A stretch of DNA of 64,000 nt, taken from the NCBI GenBank assembly GCA_035686205.1, contig DASRZQ010000119.1, forward strand, positions 31,756 to 95,755. The letters are read 5' to 3'. Source of the stretch: CAIWTU01 sp035686205 (lineage in GTDB: Bacteria; Desulfobacterota; Desulfuromonadia; Geobacterales; Geobacteraceae). The position numbers were made by a program, and so were the translations under genes. The notes beneath the pieces were generated by a model. The model worked only from the letters and a program-made list of their open reading frames with translations. It was not told the origin of the DNA and ran no database searches. Shown here piece after piece: positions 33,642 through 42,131 of this stretch (the first letter of the stretch is position 1; each line of letters begins with the position of its first letter).

Positions 33642-35255
33642 ATGAAGGAGGAGAGTGATTTTCTTGTCATTGGCAGTGGCATAGCCGGATTGTCTTTTGC
33701 GATACAGGCGGCGAATCACGGCAGGGTTGCTCTTGTCACAAAACAGGAAATAAAAGAATCCGCGACGAATTATGCCCAGGGAGGGATCGCTTCCGTCTTT
33801 TCAAAAGAAGACACTTTCGACTCTCATATCCAGGACACTCTTGTCGCGGGGGCTGGGATATGTCACGAAGACGTCGTTAAATTGGTAGTTGAAGAAGGGC
33901 CTGGAGTGATAAAGAGCCTAATTGACTGGGGGGTTGAATTCACAACCAGCGGCGATTCATATCATCTGACCCGTGAAGGCGGTCACAGCCAAAGACGCAT
34001 CTTCCATGCGGACGATCTGACGGGACGCGCAATCGAACGCGCCCTTGTCACGGCGGCGAGAGAAAACCCGAATATAACAATATACGAACATCACGTCGCA
34101 ATCGATCTTATTACGCTTGCAAAAGTAATTAAAGAGGATAAGATCCCTAACCGTTGTCTCGGGGCACATGTCCTTGACGAAAAAAACGGCGTGGTCAAGA
34201 CTTTTATTGCCAAAATAACGGTCCTGGCTTCCGGGGGCGCCGGCAAAGTGTACCTTTATACTTCCAATCCGGATGTCGCTTCAGGCGACGGAGTCGCCAT
34301 GGCCTACCGCGCCGGAGCATCGATTGCAAACATGGAATTCATGCAGTTCCATCCGACAACTCTCTACCATCCCCAGGCAAAATCTTTTCTTATTTCCGAG
34401 GCGGTCAGGGGTGAAGGCGCCATACTCAGACGTCGGGATGGCGTCGCCTTCATGGAAAAATATCACAGGCTCAAGGATCTTGCCCCGCGCGACATCGTTG
34501 CCAGGGCAATCGACAATGAAATGAAGACGCACGGCGATGACTGCGTTTACCTTGACATTACCCACAAAGACCCCTCATTTATCAAGAGTCGCTTCCCCAA
34601 TATTTATGAAACATGCCTCAGATATAATCTCGACATGACACGCGAGCCGCTTCCCGTTGTCCCGGCGGCCCATTATCTCTGCGGAGGCGTGGTATCGGAC
34701 CTGAACGGCGAAACTGACATCAAATATCTTTATGCAGTAGGTGAAGTCGCTTTTACCGGGCTTCACGGAGCAAACAGGCTTGCCAGCAATTCCCTGCTCG
34801 AAGCCGCTGTATATGCCGGCAGATCTTACCGGCACGCAATTCAGCAACTGAAAAAAGATATGTTCGAGTTCCCGGAGATCCCTGAGTGGGATTCGGGAAC
34901 CGCCACAAACAGCGACGAGATGGTTGTTGTATCCCAGAACTGGGATGAAATTAGGCGTTGCATGTGGAATTATGTCGGAATTGTACGCTCGAACAAACGT
35001 CTTGCAAGGGCCATGAGCAGAGTTAAACTTATCCAGGAAGAAATTGCCCAGTATTATTGGGATTTTATTATAACTTCCGATTTACTTGAGCTTCGAAACA
35101 TCACTACCGTGGCAGAGCTGATTATTTTGTGCGCACAGCAGCGCAAGGAGTCACGCGGACTGCATTACAACATTGATTTTCCCAAAAGAGATGATGTCAA
35201 TTTTAAGAAAGATACGATTGTTAAGAAAAATTTTCGAGGAACGTATGACAATTGA
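33642..35255 (+). CDS. nadB: L-aspartate oxidase
   Basis: A 537-residue flavoprotein with the FAD-binding GSGIAGLSFAIQAA, NYAQGGIASV, EGGHSQRRIFHADDLTGRAIE and HPTTLYHPQ blocks, SLLEAAVYAGR, and a C-terminal helical domain. It oxidises aspartate to iminoaspartate, the first step of NAD synthesis; anaerobes use fumarate as acceptor. The ATG follows GGGGGAA; a TTG at 33630 inside that site is rejected. It overlaps the chorismate mutase gene by 11 bases. nadA and nadC are not in the window. Confidence 0.95.
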   Translation: MKEESDFLVIGSGIAGLSFAIQAANHGRVALVTKQEIKESATNYAQGGIASVFSKEDTFDSHIQDTLVAGAGICHEDVVKLVVEEGPGVIKSLIDWGVEFTTSGDSYHLTREGGHSQRRIFHADDLTGRAIERALVTAARENPNITIYEHHVAIDLITLAKVIKEDKIPNRCLGAHVLDEKNGVVKTFIAKITVLASGGAGKVYLYTSNPDVASGDGVAMAYRAGASIANMEFMQFHPTTLYHPQAKSFLISEAVRGEGAILRRRDGVAFMEKYHRLKDLAPRDIVARAIDNEMKTHGDDCVYLDITHKDPSFIKSRFPNIYETCLRYNLDMTREPLPVVPAAHYLCGGVVSDLNGETDIKYLYAVGEVAFTGLHGANRLASNSLLEAAVYAGRSYRHAIQQLKKDMFEFPEIPEWDSGTATNSDEMVVVSQNWDEIRRCMWNYVGIVRSNKRLARAMSRVKLIQEEIAQYYWDFIITSDLLELRNITTVAELIILCAQQRKESRGLHYNIDFPKRDDVNFKKDTIVKKNFRGTYDN

Positions 35256-35514
35256 TGAAATCAGGTGCGCTATTGACGGCCTTGACGATCAACTGCTGAA
35301 AATATTCAATCAAAGGGCGACCCTGGCGCTGAAAATCGGTGAAATCAAGAAAACGTCCGGACTCGCAATCTATGATCCCGAGAGAGAAAAGAAAATTTTT
35401 AGGCGCATGAAAAGCGAAAATCCCGGCCCTCTCGATGACCAGGCAATCGTAAGGCTTTTCGAACGTGTCATTGATGAATCAAGAAGACTTGAAAGAATTA
35501 TGACGAACAAATGA
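35245..35514 (+). CDS. Chorismate mutase, AroQ class
   Basis: An 89-residue all-helical domain (MTIDEIRCAIDGLDDQLLKIFNQRATLALKIGEIK; AIYDPEREKKIF) with the AroQ Arg/Lys contacts. It converts chorismate to prephenate. It is a free-standing single domain rather than a fusion to prephenate dehydratase. The ATG, preceded by GAGGA, lies within the end of nadB; an upstream in-frame start is rejected. It is followed 25 bases later by a stand-alone DAHP-synthase N-terminal domain gene. Confidence 0.85.
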   Translation: MTIDEIRCAIDGLDDQLLKIFNQRATLALKIGEIKKTSGLAIYDPEREKKIFRRMKSENPGPLDDQAIVRLFERVIDESRRLERIMTNK

Positions 35515-35539
35515 ATTTTCATCTTGGGGGTACCATCAG

Positions 35540-35749
35540 GTGTTGATTGTAATGAAGAATAACGCGGATGAAGATGCCATAAACCACATAAAGGAATACC
35601 TGATAAATAAAAACTTCGATATTCATCAGTCAACGGGCGTGAATCGTGTAATTATCGGAGTTATTGGCGATACCGGCACGCTTGATACGGATAAACTGGA
35701 ATCCATGCGGGGTGTATTACAGGTATTCAGAATCAAAAAAGAAGGTTAG
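35540..35749 (+). CDS. Stand-alone ferredoxin-like domain of DAHP synthase type
   Basis: A 69-residue protein, starting at GTG (TTG 35543 also possible) with GGGGG about 10 bases upstream. LIVMKNNADEDAINHIKEYL, GVNRVIIGVIGD and SMRGVLQVFRIKK match the N-terminal regulatory ferredoxin-like domain that precedes the barrel in type I-beta DAHP synthases. No barrel follows: the frame stops, and 3 bases later the opposite-strand Memo gene ends. It may be a separate aromatic-amino-acid sensor for the adjacent chorismate mutase, or a remnant cut by rearrangement. Confidence 0.7.
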   Translation: MLIVMKNNADEDAINHIKEYLINKNFDIHQSTGVNRVIIGVIGDTGTLDTDKLESMRGVLQVFRIKKEG

Positions 35750-35752
35750 CCG

Positions 35753-36556
35753 TCAGCGAATCGTAAGTGCGGCATAGGCAACCACCTGCTCATTATCTCC
35801 GGTAACGTCTCCGCTGGTGGCATAATTTACAAGAGTAGCCTTTCTTGCCCCGAGTTCCAGTGCGGCAACCAGCATCACCGTAGCGGGAATTACTCCACAC
35901 ATGGATATAGCCTCATTTCTGCAGGTCTTCAGAAGCCCTTCCGGGTTTAAAGCAAGAACCTCGTTCAGTGCCAACTGGTCCTTTTTTTTCGCCGCGGAGG
36001 CCGATTCGTAATGAGTCATGTCAGAACTTGCCACCATCAGGACATCTTTTTCAAATTCCCTTATAGCTTTCGCTATTCCCGTTCCCAATTCCATGCATTC
36101 TTCAAAACTGCAGGATCCTAAACAGATTGGCACAACGGACAAGTCGGGATTGATATTTTGAAGAAAAGGCAACTGGACTTCCAGCGAATGTTCATAACGA
36201 TGGGCACCCGAATCTTCCTCGATTCGGCTTGAATTTCCTTTTATCAGTTGAGAAAGTTTCTCGTTAACCTTCGTGGTCCGTAACGGTGTAATCCATTCAC
36301 CAGCCGGATAAAGAGCCATTTTAGCGCCGTAACCGTGATGATTTGGTCCGAGAATAATGACCGTATCAGGAATTTCGATAATACTGTAAACAGATCCAGC
36401 AACCGCCCCTGAATACATATAACCTGCATGTGGAGCAATTATCCCTATTACTTTCTCACGTTCCAGACCGGTTTTTATGAATCTGTCGAGCTCATTTCTC
36501 AGAGTTGTGGGATTGCCGCTGTAGAATTGACCAGATACTGCAGGATGACGTATCAT
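35753..36556 (-). CDS. Memo-family protein (AmmeMemoRadiSam system protein B)
   Basis: A 267-residue protein of the Memo/dioxygenase-like fold: MIRHPAVSGQFYSGNPTTLRNEL, IIAPHAGYMYSGAVAGSVY, ILGPNHHGYG, SSDMTHYESAS and a C-terminal GDVTGDNEQVVAYAAL. His residues in APHAGY and GPNHHG correspond to the metal-like site. Biochemical function is not settled. Its usual partners AMMECR1 and the radical SAM protein are not adjacent. It converges tightly on the DAHP-synthase-type gene. Confidence 0.88.
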   Translation of the reverse strand: MIRHPAVSGQFYSGNPTTLRNELDRFIKTGLEREKVIGIIAPHAGYMYSGAVAGSVYSIIEIPDTVIILGPNHHGYGAKMALYPAGEWITPLRTTKVNEKLSQLIKGNSSRIEEDSGAHRYEHSLEVQLPFLQNINPDLSVVPICLGSCSFEECMELGTGIAKAIREFEKDVLMVASSDMTHYESASAAKKKDQLALNEVLALNPEGLLKTCRNEAISMCGVIPATVMLVAALELGARKATLVNYATSGDVTGDNEQVVAYAALTIR

Positions 36557-36593
36557 ATTGAATTGCCTCCGGCATTGTCCTTATACTTAACCA

Positions 36594-37172
36594 TCAATTC
36601 TCATCAGGTGCCTGCTGCAATGGCAGTTCGTCCTGCTTCTCGAAAACCGTAGTTTCCTCCAGTTCCTGGATTTCTTTCAGGGTCGGCAGACTTTTCAGAT
36701 CTTTCAAATTGAAAATTTCGAGAAATTTCCTCGATGTCCCGTAAATAAGCGGTTTGCCGGGAATGTTCTTTTTTCCGAGGATTTTCAGCAGATTCTTTTC
36801 AAGCAGTGTTCTAAGCACCCCACCCGATTCGACTCCCCGAAGATATTCAATTTCAGATCTTGTTATCGGTTGCCGGTATGCGACTATAGCCAAGGTTTCC
36901 AGCGCAGGTTTGCTAAACCTTGATGCGCTGTTTTTTTCTAACCTCCTGATTATTTCCGCGTATTCCTTTCTGCTTCTGAACTGGAATCCGCCGGCTATTT
37001 CATCGAGGAATATGCCACGGCCCGTTGAATTGTATTCACTCTGCAATTCGATTACAACGGAACGAATTTCATCCCTGTTATATTCGTTGAGTATATCGCA
37101 AAGTTTATCAATAGTTAAGGGGGATTCTGATACGAAAAGCAAAGCTTCGACAATTGGTTTGAGATCAGACAT
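36594..37172 (-). CDS. scpB: Condensin subunit ScpB
   Basis: A 192-residue protein of tandem winged helices (IVEALLFVSESPLTIDKLCDIL; LETLAIVAYRQPITRSEIEYLRGV; GKPLIYGTSRKFLEIFNL), full length for ScpB. It binds ScpA and SMC to form the chromosome-organising complex. Its start overlaps the end of scpA by 8 bases, the usual order. It has an acidic C-terminal tail. Confidence 0.94.
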   Translation of the reverse strand: MSDLKPIVEALLFVSESPLTIDKLCDILNEYNRDEIRSVVIELQSEYNSTGRGIFLDEIAGGFQFRSRKEYAEIIRRLEKNSASRFSKPALETLAIVAYRQPITRSEIEYLRGVESGGVLRTLLEKNLLKILGKKNIPGKPLIYGTSRKFLEIFNLKDLKSLPTLKEIQELEETTVFEKQDELPLQQAPDEN

Positions 37173-37950
37173 GCGTCATGTTCTCCGGATGATTTTCCAT
37201 TTCATCAATCGGAACTGCACTGGTCAGCCAAATATCGCCAAATAAATTATTCTGAATTGTCCTTATCATTTTCCTCTTGCACAATTCAAGAACTGCAAGG
37301 AAATTGGCTATCAGGCATTCCCGTGAACTTTTGCCGGAAAAAACATCAATGAATCTGATGCGCTGTTTTTCCTGTATGAGGGACAGAATCTCCAGGATGC
37401 AATCGGCTATATTTACTGATTCCGGACTGACTTCGTGAAATTTTTCGACGGGAATCCTGGAAAGCACCGAACGAAAAGCTTCTATCAAATCAAATAGTTC
37501 AACATCCGGAATCTCATTTTCATTCTGAGGAATCTCAAGTTCCGGCGCCTTCAATGTGCAAACAAACAGATCCCTGCCGGTTTGATCCATATTTTCAAGG
37601 ATTTCAGCCGCCTCTTTAAACTTCTGGTACTCAAGAAGTCTTCGAATCAGCTCTGCGCGCGGGTCATCCTCTTCCGCGGACTGATCGTCAGGAACCAGTG
37701 AAGGCAAGAGCATTTGTGATTTAATCTGCAGGAGAGTTGATGCCATTACAAGGAACTCTCCCGCAATTTCCAGGTTGAGTTCCTTCATCAGTTTCAGATA
37801 TTCAAGATACTGTTTTGTGATAATAGATATGGGTATATCGTAAATATCCAGCTCGTTTTTTTTAATAAGATGCAGGAGCAGTTCCAGAGGGCCCTCAAAT
37901 TTATCGAGTTTAACTTCGTAAATTGTCCCGAAATCCAGATTGTCGCTAAT
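37165..37950 (-). CDS. scpA: Condensin kleisin subunit ScpA, non-canonical start
   Basis: A 261-residue kleisin if read from 37950. The conserved N-terminal region (IYEVKLDKFEGPLELLLHLI, then KKNELDIYDIP) is encoded upstream of the first ATG (37788), so that ATG is not the true start. In frame there is a TAA at 37953-37951 and no ATG, GTG or TTG before the conserved block. The best start is ATT (37950-37948), with AGGAGA ending 7 bases upstream. The ATG that overlaps this site is out of frame. A dispersed repeat begins at 37967, just beyond the ribosome-binding site. Rare AUU initiation or a frameshift error are both possible. Confidence 0.85.
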   Translation of the reverse strand: MSDNLDFGTIYEVKLDKFEGPLELLLHLIKKNELDIYDIPISIITKQYLEYLKLMKELNLEIAGEFLVMASTLLQIKSQMLLPSLVPDDQSAEEDDPRAELIRRLLEYQKFKEAAEILENMDQTGRDLFVCTLKAPELEIPQNENEIPDVELFDLIEAFRSVLSRIPVEKFHEVSPESVNIADCILEILSLIQEKQRIRFIDVFSGKSSRECLIANFLAVLELCKRKMIRTIQNNLFGDIWLTSAVPIDEMENHPENMTHV

Positions 37951-37966
37951 TTACGCATCTCCTATA

Positions 37967-38092
37967 ATACCAAGTTGCGTTCAATTTATTGTCATTTCGA
38001 GCTCCAGCGAGAAATCTTGAAGACGTTTATCAAAGTTGTCTCTCTTCGTTCGACATGACATGTTTTGCAATTGTTTGATTGCAGCTTGGTAC
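37967..38092. repeat. Dispersed palindromic repeat, copy 2
   Basis: About 126 bases nearly identical to 2533-2656, with ends ATACCAAGTTGC and GCAGCTTGGTAC and the same inner palindrome. It sits between trpS and scpA on the operon's transcript, a few bases from the scpA ribosome-binding site. Transcribed as part of the operon, it would fold into a long hairpin. Confidence 0.8.
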
Positions 38093-38119
38093 AAGACGTA
38101 TTTTACAAATGTATTGATA

Positions 38120-39106
38120 TCATTCTATATTTAACGCGGACCGAACTTCCTGCATGGTTTTAGCCGCTTCCTTTGCAGCCTTCCGGGAACCTTCATCAAG
38201 TATATCTTCCAGCAATTCAGGCTTTTCTGAAAGTTCGCGGCGCTTTTCCCTGAACGGCGCAAGCGTATCGATAACATTCTGCGCCAACATCTTCTTGCAT
38301 TCTACACATCCGATTTGTGCTCCCCGGCAAGACTCCACTATTTCGGCACGCATAGATTCAGGAGTGTAAAGCCGGTGAAGTGTATATGCAATACACCTGT
38401 CAGGTTCTCCAGGGTCCGCTTTTCGAGGCCTCTGTACATCGGTAACCATCGACATTACCTTTTTCCTGGTCTCTTCTTCGCTTTCGGATAGATAAACTGC
38501 ATTATTATACGACTTGCTCATTTTACGTCCATCCAGACCCAGCACCTTTGGCGTCTCGGTAAGAAGCGCCGCCGGTTCAGGAAAAACCTCGCGATACAAA
38601 TAGTTGAATCGGCGGGCAATTTCTCTGGTAATTTCAAGATGCGGAAGTTGATCATGACCGACCGGCACCCTGTCGGCCTTGTAAACAATAATGTCAGAGG
38701 CCATTAGAACAGGGTAACCAAGAAAACCGAACGTTGACAGGTCTTTCGTGTCAAGATTGTCCAGTTGCTCCTTATAGGTGGGATTTCTCTCCAGCCAGGA
38801 TAAAGGGGTTATCATAGACAGAATAAGGTTCATCTCCGCATGTTGCGGTACCTTGCTTTGCACAAAGATTGTACTTTTCTCCGGGTCTATTCCATATGCC
38901 AGCCAATCAAGAAGCATTTCACGTGTACTTGCCCTTATAATTTCGGTATTTGCATATTCGGTAGTTAGAGAATGCCAGTCCGCGGCAAAGAAAAAACACT
39001 CAAAATTATTCTGAAGTTCTTTCCAGTTCGCCAGAACTCCATGGAAATGGCCCAAGTGCAGTTTTCCGGTCGGCCTCATACCACTGACTATACGATTTGT
39101 ACCCAT
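38120..39106 (-). CDS. trpS: Tryptophanyl-tRNA synthetase
   Basis: A 328-residue class Ic synthetase with the HIGH-equivalent GKLHLGHFHG (about 14-23), the tryptophan-pocket region, and KMSKS in GRKMSKSYNNA. It charges tRNA-Trp. It is full length for the bacterial short form. It lies between the M50 protease and scpAB in the order usual for Geobacter-like genomes. Confidence 0.95.
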   Translation of the reverse strand: MGTNRIVSGMRPTGKLHLGHFHGVLANWKELQNNFECFFFAADWHSLTTEYANTEIIRASTREMLLDWLAYGIDPEKSTIFVQSKVPQHAEMNLILSMITPLSWLERNPTYKEQLDNLDTKDLSTFGFLGYPVLMASDIIVYKADRVPVGHDQLPHLEITREIARRFNYLYREVFPEPAALLTETPKVLGLDGRKMSKSYNNAVYLSESEEETRKKVMSMVTDVQRPRKADPGEPDRCIAYTLHRLYTPESMRAEIVESCRGAQIGCVECKKMLAQNVIDTLAPFREKRRELSEKPELLEDILDEGSRKAAKEAAKTMQEVRSALNIE

Positions 39107-39188
39107 CCTGAAAACTCCTGTATGTTTTGAATTATTTATGTAATGACTGTTGTTTTAATTGCAATCAGTTGTTGAATTGCTTCCCCGA

Positions 39189-39890
39189 CTAGCGCAATAA
39201 AAATGTCGTGACTTTGCTAACGATTATGCTATCAGACCCGGCAAGAAGTTGTATGCCGGCGTCAAGCATGGGTAATATCACATATGAAAAAATACTTGGA
39301 AATGTGGGTACAAAATTGGGGAGAAAAATCAGCGCGAGAATAATAATCATCCCGTATGGTTCAATACGGGAAAAAGCTATTGCCTGTCGAACAGGGAGCA
39401 GTCCCGTCATGACACGCCCCCCGTCCAGCGGAGGGACAGGAATAAGATTAAAAATCGCAAGCATCAGGTTAATGTAAATCGAGAATGCAAGCATCAGTAA
39501 AATCGGTTCAATAATAAATCCAGTAGAAGGTCCGGCCAAACCGCCTCTGCCGAGTGCGCTGAGACCTCTCAAGGCAAGAGCGGAAAGAATCGCCAAAATG
39601 AAATTGGTACCAGGACCTGCCAAAGCCACCCAAATCATGTCCCGTTTCGGATTTCTCAAGTTGTTGAAATTTACAGGAACCGGCTTTGCCCACCCTATCC
39701 CGATCACAAAAACCATCAGAGTCCCAATGATGTCGAGGTGTTTCAAAGGGTTGAGAGTCAGCCGTCCCATATTGCGAGCGGTATTGTCGCCGAATTTTTC
39801 GGCACAATAACCATGTGATACCTCATGACAAGTAATCGCCATAAGGGCAGGCACCAGCATTATTGAAAGTTTTAACAGAAACGTATCCAC
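39189..39890 (-). CDS. Site-2-type membrane metalloprotease (M50)
   Basis: A 233-residue (from GTG 39890) integral membrane protease with zinc motif HEVSH (AITCHEVSHGY), the conserved WAKPVPVNFNNL and NLIPVPPLDGGRV with the third ligand Asp, and about five membrane segments. The open frame extends to TTG 39956, but those bases form a near-perfect -35/-10 promoter, so the later GTG is preferred; its ribosome-binding site is weak. This short group lacks PDZ and CBS domains; substrates are unknown. Confidence 0.87.
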   Translation of the reverse strand: MDTFLLKLSIMLVPALMAITCHEVSHGYCAEKFGDNTARNMGRLTLNPLKHLDIIGTLMVFVIGIGWAKPVPVNFNNLRNPKRDMIWVALAGPGTNFILAILSALALRGLSALGRGGLAGPSTGFIIEPILLMLAFSIYINLMLAIFNLIPVPPLDGGRVMTGLLPVRQAIAFSRIEPYGMIIILALIFLPNFVPTFPSIFSYVILPMLDAGIQLLAGSDSIIVSKVTTFLLR

Positions 39891-39927
39891 GAAATTCCCG
39901 GTGAGATGAATTTGTTGCAAATTCGTA

Positions 39928-39956
39928 TTTTTAGCAGATTGAAGTTTGAATGTCAA
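39928..39956 (-). promoter_or_regulatory. Sigma70 promoter of the M50-trpS-scpAB operon
   Basis: On the minus strand TTGACA (39956-39951), a 17-base spacer and TAAAAA (39933-39928). Predicted start of transcription is about 39920, some 30 bases before GTG 39890. Confidence 0.6.
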
Positions 39957-40035
39957 TGAACGTGATATTCACGGGGATTCTAAAATATCCCGGTATTAAT
40001 TCGAATTGAATATTGAAGAAAATTGATGTCCAAAA

Positions 40036-40066
40036 CACAAAAAAGGCGGGATATCTCCCGCCTTTT
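40036..40066 (-). terminator. Intrinsic terminator after glnA
   Basis: A 10-bp GC-rich stem, AAAGGCGGGA / TCCCGCCTTT, with loop TATC, followed on the minus strand by a T-rich run. It lies 22 bases after the glnA stop. Confidence 0.88.
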
Positions 40067-40088
40067 CTGTATCATATGATCACCGGAC

Positions 40089-41501
40089 TTAAATATCAAA
40101 GTAAAGAGCAAATTCCATCGGAACCGGACGCATACGGACAGGATTAACTTCTGCCTCCGTTTTGTACTCGATCCATTTTTCAATGACGTCAGCAGTAAAT
40201 ACATCACCCTTGAGAAGGAACTCATAGTCAGCCTTGAGAGCCTTGAGAGCTTCTTCGAGCGAACCGGGAGCTGAGGGTATATTGGCGAGTTCTTCCGGGG
40301 AAAGTCCGTAAATGTCTTTGTCAAGCGGCTGGCCGGGATCAATTTTGTTCTCGATTCCGTCAAGCCCTGCCATGAGGATTGCGGCAAATGCCAGGTAGCC
40401 GTTGCAGGATGGATCAGGAGTACGATACTCAACGCGTTTTGCTTTCGGATTTGTTGAGAACATCGGTATACGAAGGGCCGCGGACCTGTTACGGCTGGAA
40501 TATGCCATGTTTACTGGAGCTTCGAATCCCGGAACCAGACGTTTGTATGAATTTGTGGTGGGGTTGCAGATAGCGCACAGTGCGGCGGAGTGCTTGATTA
40601 TTCCGCCAATATAATAAAGGGCCATCTTGGAGAGCCCGCCATAACCGTCACCGGCAAAAAGGTTGACCCCGTCTTTCCAGATAGAAACGTGTGTATGCAT
40701 GCCTGAACCGTTATCTCCATAAAGAGGCTTGGGCATGAAAGTTACGGTTTTGCCGTTGCGGTTTGCGACATTTTTGATGACATATTTGAACCACTGGAGT
40801 TGGTCGGCCATGCTGACCAGGGGAGAGAAGCGCATGTCAATTTCAGCCTGGCCGCCAGTCGCGACTTCGTGATGCTGTGCTTCAACCCTTATTCCGACTT
40901 TCTGCAGTTCGAGGACCATTTCATTTCTCAGGTCATTCATTGAATCGGTCGGAGCAACGGGGAAGTAACCCTCTTTGTGGCGCGGCTTGTAGCCCAGATT
41001 GGGGAATTCTTCACGTCCGGAATTCCAGATGCCTTCCACGGAGTCAACAATATAGAATGACTGGTTTGAGGTGGAGTCGAAACGTACATCATCAAAGATG
41101 AAAAATTCGGCTTCAGGGCCAAAAAACGCGGTATCGCCAAGCCCGGAAGATTTCAGATATGCTTCGGCTTTTTTTGCAATGTTTCTTGGATCACGAGTAT
41201 AGCCTTCCTTCGTGATCGGGTCGAAAATGTTACAGATAAGGCTCAGGGTCGGAACGGCGATAAACGGATCCATTTTGGCCGTTTCCGGATCCGGGACAAT
41301 AATCATATCCGAAGCGTGAATGGGCTGCCATCCGCGAATCGAAGAACCGTCAAAACCTACGCCGTCTTCGAATGTATCTTCATCAAACTCGCTTATGGGC
41401 ACTGAAAAATGCTGCCAGATGCCGACAAAGTCCATGAATTTGAAATCAACCATTTGAGCGCCATTTTCTTTTGCAAAACTTACGACTTCTTTTGGGGTCA
41501 T
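40089..41501 (-). CDS. glnA: Glutamine synthetase type I
   Basis: A 470-residue GSI-beta enzyme: beta-grasp start (VSFAKENGAQMVDFKFMDF), VGFDGSSIRGWQ, AEFFIFD, NGSGMHTHVSIWKDG, and the adenylylation segment LDKDIYGLSPEE with the conserved Tyr. It makes glutamine from glutamate and ammonium. AAGGAG precedes the ATG at 41501; the longer open frame runs back into glnB. It is co-transcribed with glnB behind an NtrC/sigma54 control region and ends at a strong terminator. Confidence 0.97.
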   Translation of the reverse strand: MTPKEVVSFAKENGAQMVDFKFMDFVGIWQHFSVPISEFDEDTFEDGVGFDGSSIRGWQPIHASDMIIVPDPETAKMDPFIAVPTLSLICNIFDPITKEGYTRDPRNIAKKAEAYLKSSGLGDTAFFGPEAEFFIFDDVRFDSTSNQSFYIVDSVEGIWNSGREEFPNLGYKPRHKEGYFPVAPTDSMNDLRNEMVLELQKVGIRVEAQHHEVATGGQAEIDMRFSPLVSMADQLQWFKYVIKNVANRNGKTVTFMPKPLYGDNGSGMHTHVSIWKDGVNLFAGDGYGGLSKMALYYIGGIIKHSAALCAICNPTTNSYKRLVPGFEAPVNMAYSSRNRSAALRIPMFSTNPKAKRVEYRTPDPSCNGYLAFAAILMAGLDGIENKIDPGQPLDKDIYGLSPEELANIPSAPGSLEEALKALKADYEFLLKGDVFTADVIEKWIEYKTEAEVNPVRMRPVPMEFALYFDI

Positions 41502-41532
41502 TTTGTATCTCCTTTTTAGTAGAATCTTCGCT

Positions 41533-41871
41533 TTATATAGCGTCTTGACCTCTTTCACCGGTTCTGATCCGCACAACCTCTTCAACCGGTGTAATAAATA
41601 TCTTTCCGTCCCCAATCCTGCCGGTTTTAGCCGCCTGTTCAATTGCCTCGACGACTTTTGACACGATATCATCGCCAACAATTATTTCCATCTTTATTTT
41701 CGGTATGAAATCAACGACATACTCAGCGCCCCTGTACAGTTCGGTGTGCCCCTTCTGGCGCCCGAATCCCTTTACTTCGCTGACAGTCATCCCCTGAATA
41801 CCGATTTCATTTAGCGCTTCTTTGACTTCATCCAGTTTGAACGGCTTGATGATAGCTTCAATCTTTTTCAA
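41533..41871 (-). CDS. glnB: Nitrogen regulatory protein PII
   Basis: A 112-residue PII protein with MKKIEAIIKPFKLDEVKEAL, the T-loop GRQKGHTELYRGAEYVVDF including the uridylylation site Tyr51, and the C-loop TGRIGDGKIFITPVEEVVRIRTGE. It senses 2-oxoglutarate and ATP/ADP and controls GlnA adenylylation and NtrB. It lies 31 bases upstream of glnA in one operon. Confidence 0.96.
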   Translation of the reverse strand: MKKIEAIIKPFKLDEVKEALNEIGIQGMTVSEVKGFGRQKGHTELYRGAEYVVDFIPKIKMEIIVGDDIVSKVVEAIEQAAKTGRIGDGKIFITPVEEVVRIRTGERGQDAI

Positions 41872-41953
41872 TTAAGATCACCCCCTCGTGATTTCTTTCA
41901 GCTGCAAAAAATATATGCCTACACGGCGACGCTTTGGAATCCGGATGATTAAT

Positions 41954-41969
41954 AGCAATTTGCTTGCCT
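41954..41969 (-). promoter_or_regulatory. Sigma54 promoter of glnB-glnA
   Basis: On the minus strand AGGCAA, 5 bases, then TTGCT, with GG and GC separated by 10 bases as in the -24/-12 consensus (TGGCAC-N5-TTGCA/T). It lies about 83 bases before glnB. Confidence 0.72.
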
Positions 41970-42085
41970 AAAATAATCGGTTATTTTGTTTTATAATTTT
42001 AATATGTTACAAATCTTACCGATTTGCTGTACTGCAGAATTGCTCATTATTTTGGCATTTACATATTTTTTCTGCATATAAAAAG

Positions 42086-42102
42086 TGCACCATATTGGTG
42101 AT
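42086..42102. promoter_or_regulatory. NtrC-binding site (enhancer) for glnB-glnA
   Basis: TGCACC-N5-GGTGAT agrees with the NtrC consensus TGCACC-N5-GGTGCA at 10 of 12 positions. It is about 120-130 bases upstream of the -24 element, a usual enhancer distance. Confidence 0.65.
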
Positions 42103-42131
42103 CCCACGGCATGGCTGATTAATAATTATAC

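Noticed and set aside
39891..39956. N-terminal extension of the M50 protease from TTG 39956
   Set aside because: These bases form TTGACA-N17-TAAAAA, so they are more likely promoter and leader than coding.
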